Source: JANRIC01 sp033765345 (GTDB lineage: Bacteria; Bacteroidota; Bacteroidia; Cytophagales; Microscillaceae). From it: 5,033 nt of DNA. Below the pieces are notes generated by a model. That model worked only from the letters and a program-made list of their open reading frames with translations. It was not told where the DNA came from and did not search any database. The DNA lies in NCBI GenBank assembly GCA_033765345.1, contig JANRIC010000123.1, forward strand, positions 1 to 5,033, read 5' to 3'. Every line of letters begins with the position of its first letter. Within the stretch, counting starts at the first letter, position 1. A program made the translations under genes and the position numbers. Below are positions 1 through 5,033 of this stretch, piece by piece.

Positions 1-159
1 TACTCGGTTTCATAGGATTCATGGTCTCTGTCTGCATACTCGGGCATGGGTTGAGGGCTTAGGATGTCAGTTTGCTACATAGCTTAAAGGTAGTTTGAAG
101 GGCTTGAAAGCGCAAGTGCTTGGGGGAGTTTTTTTGTGTAAAATAGTCATTGCGAAGTA

Positions 160-487
160 TTGAGCAGGCATTTCTGTGAATTGAGCAGGCATTTCTGTGT
201 ATTGAGCAGATATTTCCATGCATTGAGCAGGCGTTTCTGTGCGTTGAGCAGATATTTCCATGTATTGAGCAGGCATTTCCATGCGTTGAGCAGATATTTC
301 CATGCATTGAGCAGGCGTTTCTGTGCGTTGAGCAGGCATTTCCATGCGTTGAGCAGGCATTTCTGTGTATTGAGCAGGCATTTCCATGCGTTGAGTGGGC
401 ATTTCTGTGAATTGAGCAGATATTTCCATGCGTGGAGCAGGCATTTCTGTGAATTGAGCAGATATTTCCGTGCGTTGAGTGGGTATT
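160..487. repeat. 21-bp tandem repeat array (minisatellite), 15 full copies plus a partial copy
   Basis: The array is head-to-tail with a strict 21-base period and no spacers. Each unit begins TTGAG (TGGAG in copy 14, at 433), has a TTTC core at unit positions 12-15 and ends in TG plus two variable bases. Copies start at 160, 181, 202, 223 and so on to 454; a partial copy (475-487) ends the array. A degenerate half-unit (148-159) may precede copy 1. Variation is confined to a few sites: unit positions 6-7 (CA or TG), 9-11 (GCA, GCG or ATA), 16-17 (TG, CA, once CG) and 20-21 (AA, TA, CA, CG). The unit is seven codons long, so heptapeptide frames stay open on both strands: LSRHFCE-like on plus, xTEMPAQ/xMEISAQ-like on minus. 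No leader or likely start suggests translation. The lack of spacers excludes CRISPR. Function is unknown. Confidence 0.95.
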
Positions 488-559
488 GATTTAAAATTTC
501 ACGATAAATATGTATAAATACCAGTTCTTTATAATTTTACTTGAAGATAAATCTACTCA

Positions 560-592
560 AACGACGAGGTCACTTCGAGCGACCTCGTCGTT
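560..592 (-). terminator. Hairpin downstream of the FG-GAP gene, candidate terminator or 3'-end stabiliser
   Basis: A perfect 12-bp inverted repeat pairs 560-571 (AACGACGAGGTC) with 581-592, leaving a 9-base loop. Two further inner pairs (573-579, 574-578) are possible after one mismatch. It begins about 25 bases beyond the stop codon of the minus-strand FG-GAP gene, where a terminator is expected. Neither side has a proper T-tract: the minus strand continues TGAGTAGATTT, and the plus strand continues GCCCG and then only four Ts. It is therefore not a textbook intrinsic terminator. It could act with a factor, protect the 3' end of the mRNA, or be an unrelated palindromic element. Confidence 0.45.
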
Positions 593-617
593 GCCCGTTT
601 TAGCCTAAATACTTCAT

Positions 618-3600
618 TTATTGTGAAACAGGGATTTTCAGATTTGTGTGATAAAATACTGGCTTCCTATCATTTCGGGCAAAAATAATCCAGATTTTAC
701 CTCCGGCTGACCTGAGGAGACCTAATTTTCGGGTATCACCCAGCACCATCAGTCCGGAGCTTCGCTGAGGAATTACCTCAAACTGATCTTTGCCGTTCCA
801 TTTGAGTAAAAGTCCGTAGTTGGCATCATATTTTCCAAGTTCGGGTTTGGTAAAGGAAAAATTACCTGCGGCCAGCAGTTCTTCTTTTTGGTCACCATCG
901 ATGTCAAGAGCCTGTAAGGCTTGTAGGCTAGAGAATTGCACCTGTTCGGGCAAATCTATGAGTTTGAAGCTCCCCTTGCCTAAGTTGAGGGCTATTTTGG
1001 AGGAAAGTGTCTGCGCCTTGAGCCTGAGGGAATTTTCCAGGGTATCTGCCCCAAAGATGTCTTCCAGAGATTTACTGGCGTAGTCCTTGAAATAAAGTAT
1101 TTTTTTATTGAGATAGCTGAGTTGCTTGGTCAAGTCGTGTTTGGTAGGGAAAGGCACGAGTTTGCCGTTTTCATAATGTGCGTAGATATGGTCTAGCGAG
1201 CCGTTTTGGTCAAAATCCCGGATGAATAATTCAAAAGGCTCCTGTACACTTGCCTGGAAGCGGGAGTTCAGCCCCAGGTTTCCGAGAATCAGGTCGGTGA
1301 GTCCATCACTGTTTACGTCCATTGGATAGATGGTATTCCATAAACCCAAACTATTTTCAAATCCTTTTACATCATTTATTTTTTGGAAGCCTACCCCTCT
1401 ATTTTTAAATACAGTTACGGGCATCCATTCTCCGATTACGATAAGGTCAAGGGCTTTATCGCCATTGTAATCCATCCAGAGGGCATCAGTAACCATGCCG
1501 ATATTGCGAAGCTGAGGGATTTTTTCGCTGGTAGCGTCTCTAAAAACACCTTTGCCATCATTCTCCAGGAGAATGCTACTAGGAGGGAGTCCGTATTGCC
1601 CGGGTACAAGGCGCACTCCTACAAAAAGGTCTATGTCTCCATCTCGGTCATAATCGGCTGTTTTTACGCAGGAGCCCGACTCTGATATTTCGGGTAGGGC
1701 TGTTTGATCTCTTTCAAAACGAGGAGCCGTGGGCGTACCTATATTCTTGTAGAGTCGATCTTGAAAATGCCGAGGGTTATTGTTAATTTCACTGCCTCCA
1801 CTGACTACATACAGGTCGAGGTCTTGGTCTCCGTCCGCATCAAAAAACACTGCATCTGTATCTTCATATTCTTCATCTCCTGCAAATGGATTTCCTGGGA
1901 GGGCACTAAAACCTTTGGCATCCTGGATATAGATTTGTCCCTGGCTTTCTAAGGCTCCCCCGATATAAAAATCATCCTGATTATCGCCGTTCAGGTCGGC
2001 AATAGCCAATGCTGGTCCTTGGTGCGAAAGCATGTGATAAATCATTCGGTCATGATCAAAATCGACATAATTATTTTCGTGATGGATAAATTCTGGGGAT
2101 AGTTCTACCTGAGCTTCTATCAGGATAGAATTTGTTTTTCGATAAAGTGTAGAATCATAGCGGGCATTTTTTATGTCAAGGGATAGGGTTTGATCGGTTT
2201 TGATATTTTGGAGATACTGAACCTTTTTACCAGGCCAGATAATTTCAAGGGTATCTAGTTGTGTCCAAGAACCAGTACCTAGGCTAATGCAGTAATCCAT
2301 AGAAGATTGAAAACCCCTTGTGGGGAAATTTTCATAATGAATGCTTTTATTGCCTTTAACGAGTCGTATTTTTGAACCTACGCCAAACAGATTTTTCTTT
2401 TCACCTTTGAGGAAGATTTTCAGATAATGATTTTTCAGCAGTTTTTCGCTATTATTTTGATAAAAAAACAAAGGCTGGTTGACATTGTTGACCACCAAAT
2501 CCAGGTCACCGTCGTTGTCTAGGTCGCCATAAGCCGCCCCATTAGAGAAGCTGGGTTCTGCTAACCCCCATTCTTTGGCTACGTCTTTGTATTTGAGGGT
2601 ATTGGCCTCTTGTTGGAACATAAAATTAGAAAGTTTGTTAGAAGGCATTCGATCTACAAACTCTTTAAAATCTTCCTCTCCGATTTTGCCCCCCTTCATC
2701 ACTTTTTCAGTTCGGGCATCATTGGCCAGGAAATTGATAAAATCTTGATCGGTTACATCTTTATAAATCCCATTGGTGACGTAAATTTCTTTGTTGCCAC
2801 TATTATCAAAATCTGCAATCAAAGCCCCCCAGCTCCAGTCGGTAGCAGCTACCCCGGCATAGAGTCCGATTTCACTAAAGCTACCGTTGCCATTGTTGAG
2901 TTGGAGAGAATTACGCATAAATTGATGGTAATAATCATTTTTTTCGCGGGTATTTTGCACATCATAAGAAATAAATGCACTGGTGGTTTTGAGGCGATAG
3001 TCGCTGGCGGGGAGCATATCAGTCACAAATATTTCGGGATAACCATCTTCATTGAGATCACCCATATCGGCACCCATAGAAAATTCGCTAATGTGGCGCA
3101 TATACTCGGTCAGGCTTTCCTTAAAAGTACCGTCTTGATTGTTGATGTATAAATAATCACGTTCAAAAAAGTCATTGGAGATGTACAAATCCGGCCAGCC
3201 GTCTCGATTCACATCGCTGAGGGCAATCCCGAGCCCAAAGGCAAACTCACTTCCATAGATTCCGGCTTCCACACTAACATCTGTAAATTTTTTACCATCA
3301 TTTCTAAAGAGTTTATCTCCACCTTTTTCATCGCGGATATGTCGGATATTATCCAGGGTAAAGCTATTGACCGAACGAAAGGAATTATTCAACACATAAC
3401 AATCCAGGTCACCGTCAAGGTCATAATCAAAAAAAGCGGCGTGGGTAGAATATCCCTGGTCTGCCAGTCCGTATTCGCGGGCTTTTTCGGTAAATTTCAA
3501 GTTACCTTGATTGATAAAAAGTTCATTCTCACGGTTATCACCTTTAATATTTCCGGAGTTACAGACATAAATATCCAGCAGTCCGTCGCCATTGACATCC

Positions 3601-3968
3601 GCCATGCTCACGCCTGTAGACCAGGCTTTGGTACCTTCTACCCCAGCTTCTTTGCTGATGTCTTTAAACTTCATATTGCCCAGATTGAGATAAAGTTTAT
3701 TTTTATGCAAATTAGAAGTCAGGTAAATATCGGGCAGGCTGTCATTGTTGATGTCACCGATCGCTACCCCACCACCATTGTAATAATTTCGATAACGAAA
3801 CACATCGAATTCTTCGGTCAGCGTAAGCTCATTGATGAAGTTAATGCCGGTTTGGTTGGCTGAAAGTTGTGTGAATAAGGTATTGCCTTGTTTTCCTGCC
3901 GTGAAATTACAAGACCACAAACACAAAAGATTAAAAAATAATATATAAAGTTGTGTATATTTCATCAT
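618..3968 (-). CDS. Exported FG-GAP/VCBS repeat lipoprotein with central ASPIC/UnbV domain (CRTAC1-like)
   Basis: This is a large predicted extracytoplasmic protein of unknown molecular function. The frame opens at 4016 (1,132 residues; numbering below), but Met17/Met18 (3968/3965) is the better start. It gives MKYTQ followed by a hydrophobic stretch and a lipobox-like LWSC with Cys36 as the likely lipidated residue, and a promoter element sits inside the longer version. The N-terminal block (about 80-520) has seven calcium-loop motifs of DxDxDxxxD type, starting at D88, D140, D197, D268, D320, D402 and D498. The ASPIC/UnbV domain spans about 545-613 (GVGSKIRLV, then LEIIWPGKKVQ). The C-terminal block (about 660-1120) has seven more loops, at D674, D726, D788, D849, D900, D934 and D1038, plus phrases I recall as typical of long Bacteroidota members: LSHQGPALA, GEWMP, GNLGLNSRF, KQLSYLNKKI. 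The loops suggest two beta-propellers. The frame is intact. Related proteins often sit near glycan-use loci, so surface glycan binding is possible but unproven. Confidence 0.9.
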   Translation of the reverse strand: MMKYTQLYILFFNLLCLWSCNFTAGKQGNTLFTQLSANQTGINFINELTLTEEFDVFRYRNYYNGGGVAIGDINNDSLPDIYLTSNLHKNKLYLNLGNMKFKDISKEAGVEGTKAWSTGVSMADVNGDGLLDIYVCNSGNIKGDNRENELFINQGNLKFTEKAREYGLADQGYSTHAAFFDYDLDGDLDCYVLNNSFRSVNSFTLDNIRHIRDEKGGDKLFRNDGKKFTDVSVEAGIYGSEFAFGLGIALSDVNRDGWPDLYISNDFFERDYLYINNQDGTFKESLTEYMRHISEFSMGADMGDLNEDGYPEIFVTDMLPASDYRLKTTSAFISYDVQNTREKNDYYHQFMRNSLQLNNGNGSFSEIGLYAGVAATDWSWGALIADFDNSGNKEIYVTNGIYKDVTDQDFINFLANDARTEKVMKGGKIGEEDFKEFVDRMPSNKLSNFMFQQEANTLKYKDVAKEWGLAEPSFSNGAAYGDLDNDGDLDLVVNNVNQPLFFYQNNSEKLLKNHYLKIFLKGEKKNLFGVGSKIRLVKGNKSIHYENFPTRGFQSSMDYCISLGTGSWTQLDTLEIIWPGKKVQYLQNIKTDQTLSLDIKNARYDSTLYRKTNSILIEAQVELSPEFIHHENNYVDFDHDRMIYHMLSHQGPALAIADLNGDNQDDFYIGGALESQGQIYIQDAKGFSALPGNPFAGDEEYEDTDAVFFDADGDQDLDLYVVSGGSEINNNPRHFQDRLYKNIGTPTAPRFERDQTALPEISESGSCVKTADYDRDGDIDLFVGVRLVPGQYGLPPSSILLENDGKGVFRDATSEKIPQLRNIGMVTDALWMDYNGDKALDLIVIGEWMPVTVFKNRGVGFQKINDVKGFENSLGLWNTIYPMDVNSDGLTDLILGNLGLNSRFQASVQEPFELFIRDFDQNGSLDHIYAHYENGKLVPFPTKHDLTKQLSYLNKKILYFKDYASKSLEDIFGADTLENSLRLKAQTLSSKIALNLGKGSFKLIDLPEQVQFSSLQALQALDIDGDQKEELLAAGNFSFTKPELGKYDANYGLLLKWNGKDQFEVIPQRSSGLMVLGDTRKLGLLRSAGGKIWIIFARNDRKPVFYHTNLKIPVSQ

Positions 3969-4018
3969 ATCTGCTATAGTTCTTTTATTATTCTTCAAAT
4001 ACTGGGTAAAAATCATCC

Positions 4019-4026
4019 CAAATGTA
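4019..4026 (-). promoter_or_regulatory. Bacteroidota -7 promoter element (TAnnTTTG) for the FG-GAP gene
   Basis: Read on the minus strand this is TACATTTG, an exact match to the Bacteroidota -7 consensus TAnnTTTG. It lies just past the terminator of the DUF1080 gene. Transcription would begin near 4010-4014, leaving a leader of roughly 45 bases before the ATG at 3968/3965. That start point falls at or inside the ATG at 4016, which argues against the longer start. The expected -33 TTTG is not present at 19-21 bases; that position is a run of T on the minus strand. The leader is A-rich with no clear Shine-Dalgarno sequence, as is common in this phylum. An eight-base degenerate motif in AT-rich DNA can arise by chance. 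Confidence 0.45.
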
Positions 4027-4044
4027 AGATATACTTTAAATATA

Positions 4045-4080
4045 AAAAAAAACCAAAGGGGATAGCCTTTGGTTTTTTTT
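4045..4080 (-). terminator. Intrinsic terminator of the DUF1080 gene, bidirectional in form
   Basis: CCAAAGG (4053-4059) pairs with CCTTTGG (4066-4072) around a six-base loop. The arms are flanked by A9 (4044-4052) and T8 (4073-4080), which extend the pairing to 15 bp. On the minus strand the hairpin runs directly into a T-tract, about 20 bases after the DUF1080 stop codon. The plus strand also has a T-tract, so it could stop transcription in both directions. It separates the two co-directional genes and suggests they do not form a simple operon, although leaky read-through is possible. Confidence 0.85.
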
Positions 4081-4100
4081 ATATTTTTTAAGGAAAAAAT

Positions 4101-4862
4101 TTAATTCAGTTCTCTTACCCAGATATTGCGGAAGCGTACGAGGTTTCCGTGGTCTTGTAATTTAAGGGGTAATTTGGCGGGGTGCGCTTCATATTTGGGA
4201 TGGCCGATGTAGAGCGTAGGTCCTTTGAGTTCTACGTTATTTTGAATCAAAACCCCATTATGAAGTACTGTAATGCGTGCTGGTGATTTCAGTTCACCAT
4301 TACTTTCAAATACAGGAGCTGTAAAAATCACATCGTATTCCTGCCAGGTGCCGGGTTTTTTAGAGGCATTCACCAGCGGAATGTGCTGTTTGTAAAGAGA
4401 ACCGGCTTGTCCGTTGGAATAGGTTTTGTTTTCATAAGAATTGAGTACTTGAAGCTCATAAAGCCCCATCAAGAAAATACCACTGTTGCTATATTGCTGG
4501 CTTTCCTTGCCTTTGTCCACTGGGGCGAGCCATTCGATGTGCAGTTGAATACTCCCAAAGGTTTTTACGGTTTCGATATCTCCGGTGGCTGGTTTTACGA
4601 CCATTTCCCCTTTTTCAAGTGTCCAGGGTGCGGCTTGACCTTGCGTTTCTTTTTTGGCACTACGCCACTGCGAAAGGTCTTTTCCATTAAAAAGGACGAT
4701 TGCATCCGAAGGCGGGGCGTTGTTTTCGCCTGGAGTCACTATGGAGGGTACAGGTTCCCAGACCTCGGTTTCTTCGGGTTTCATATTTTGTGCAAAGGCA
4801 CTTGTTCCTATCAATAACAAGAAAAGTCCCAGGTATACCTTTATAAAATTTTGTAATTGCAT
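4101..4862 (-). CDS. Secreted DUF1080 (3-keto-disaccharide hydrolase family) protein
   Basis: A complete 253-residue protein of the DUF1080 family (PF06439), which has a concanavalin-like beta-sandwich fold. Members are linked to hydrolysis or lyase action on 3-keto-glycosides, but the substrate cannot be read from this sequence. A classical signal peptide is visible: residues 1-24, with a hydrophobic core YLGLFLLLIG and a SAFA-Q cleavage site, so the product should be periplasmic or secreted. Family signatures are LFNGKDLSQW (57-66), FGSIQLHIEWLAP (102-114), the NSGIFL and YELQVLNSY strands (126-143), QAGSLYK (152-158), GTWQEYDVIF (171-180) and the closing strand LVRFRNIWVREL (241-252). Length matches single-domain members. 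The ATG at 4862 is supported by the signal peptide directly behind it and an A-rich leader (AAAGTAAATAAAC). A strong terminator follows. No oxidoreductase partner lies in the window, so a keto-sugar pathway role is inference from the family. Confidence 0.93.
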   Translation of the reverse strand: MQLQNFIKVYLGLFLLLIGTSAFAQNMKPEETEVWEPVPSIVTPGENNAPPSDAIVLFNGKDLSQWRSAKKETQGQAAPWTLEKGEMVVKPATGDIETVKTFGSIQLHIEWLAPVDKGKESQQYSNSGIFLMGLYELQVLNSYENKTYSNGQAGSLYKQHIPLVNASKKPGTWQEYDVIFTAPVFESNGELKSPARITVLHNGVLIQNNVELKGPTLYIGHPKYEAHPAKLPLKLQDHGNLVRFRNIWVRELN

Positions 4863-4966
4863 GTTTATTTACTTTAATCGTTTAAAAAAAAACGGTTCTC
4901 TGACAAATTTTGTGGGTGACACATCTTGATTAGACTTGCTATCCACTAAACATTTGAAAGAATTGC

Positions 4967-5014
4967 TTGCCACGAATGCACGAATAAGGGCGTTTATTCG
5001 TGCATTCGTGGCAA
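4967..5014. repeat. Perfect 21-bp inverted repeat with 6-base loop, REP-like palindrome
   Basis: Bases 4967-4987 are the exact reverse complement of 4994-5014; the loop is GGGCGT (4988-4993). Each arm contains an internal 8-base tandem: CACGAATG then CACGAATA on the left, ATTCGTGC then ATTCGTGG on the right. An outer 7-base inverted pair (TCTTGAT at 4924-4930, ATCAAGA at 5023-5029) encloses it and may be chance. It lies about 100 bases upstream of the DUF1080 start. Possible roles are a dispersed REP-like element, a small non-autonomous mobile element, or the terminator of a gene beyond the right edge. It is followed only by AAAA/TT on the plus strand, so it is a poor plus-strand intrinsic terminator. 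I recall similar ATTCGTGCATTCGTGG phrases in Bacteroidota intergenic DNA, but could not check this. Confidence 0.85.
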
Positions 5015-5033
5015 AATTGATCATCAAGAGAGG

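Larger units (their letters stand above)
1..617. other. Gene-free stretch left of the FG-GAP gene
   Basis: No convincing gene lies here. The only open frames of any length run through the 21-bp tandem array and exist because the unit is a multiple of three without a stop in those frames. The contents are about 159 bases of unassigned sequence, the minisatellite (160-487), an AT-rich spacer (488-559), and a hairpin (560-592) about 25 bases past the stop codon of the FG-GAP gene. At the extreme left a minus-strand frame opens with ATG at 45-47 and leaves the window after 15 codons (MPEYADRDHESYETE); it may be the start of a neighbouring gene but is too short to call. Confidence 0.6.

Noticed and set aside
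67..444. Minus-strand MPAQ-type repeat protein, and the overlapping HGNICST-type frame ending at 59
   Set aside because: Two frames are open at once because the unit lacks stops in them; there is no plausible start region and the variation changes amino acids freely.
160..489. CRISPR array
   Set aside because: Units are contiguous 21-mers without unique spacers, and no cas gene is present.
160..489. Plus-strand repeat protein of LSRHFCE-type heptads
   Set aside because: It would need a TTG start inside the first repeat, has no leader and ends just past the array; the open frame is explained by the 21-base period.
2610..3863. Long plus-strand open frames opposite the FG-GAP gene
   Set aside because: They are antisense to a frame with clear, repeated domain motifs, and their translations show no recognisable domain.
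4101..4862. Two-gene operon of the DUF1080 and FG-GAP genes
   Set aside because: A strong terminator and a candidate promoter lie between them; shared transcription would require read-through.
4877..4907. Promoter for the DUF1080 gene using TTTG at 4904-4907 as a -33 element
   Set aside because: At the expected spacing the sequence is TAAACGAT, which keeps only the TA of TAnnTTTG. A promoter must lie in this region, but I cannot place it.
4383..4929. Plus-strand open frames opposite the DUF1080 gene and its leader
   Set aside because: The minus-strand frame has a signal peptide and family motifs from end to end; the plus frames are shadows of it.

Overview
The window reads as a piece of a Bacteroidota chromosome, probably from an environmental, Saprospiria-like lineage. 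The assignment rests on four things: a very long FG-GAP/ASPIC-UnbV lipoprotein of the type that group encodes, a secreted DUF1080 protein, A-rich leaders without a clear Shine-Dalgarno sequence, and a TAnnTTTG promoter element. The genus is inference; no marker gene is present.

Layout from left to right: positions 1-617 hold no convincing gene. They contain a 21-bp minisatellite (160-487, 15 full copies plus a partial one) and a 12-bp-stem hairpin (560-592). Two genes follow, both on the minus strand, so they are transcribed from right to left. The downstream one (618-3968) encodes an exported, probably lipid-anchored protein of about 1,116 residues with two FG-GAP/VCBS blocks around an ASPIC/UnbV domain. 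The upstream one (4101-4862) encodes a secreted 253-residue DUF1080 (3-keto-disaccharide hydrolase family) protein. A strong A/T-flanked hairpin terminator (4045-4080) lies between them, and the large gene appears to have its own promoter just past it, so they are probably separate transcription units. The right end (4863-5033) is intergenic and carries a perfect 21-bp inverted repeat (4967-5014).

Both proteins are predicted to act outside the cytoplasm. DUF1080 proteins are linked to carbohydrate handling and FG-GAP/ASPIC proteins are often found near polysaccharide-use loci in this phylum, so a shared role in glycan processing is possible, but the window has no SusC/SusD, glycosidase or regulator to show it. 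I see no defence system, CRISPR array, transposase, tRNA or rRNA. The coding content is ordinary for the phylum. The unusual material is in the non-coding repeats: the minisatellite, whose variable sites mostly look like CG/CA/TG alternatives, and the long perfect palindrome at the right edge.
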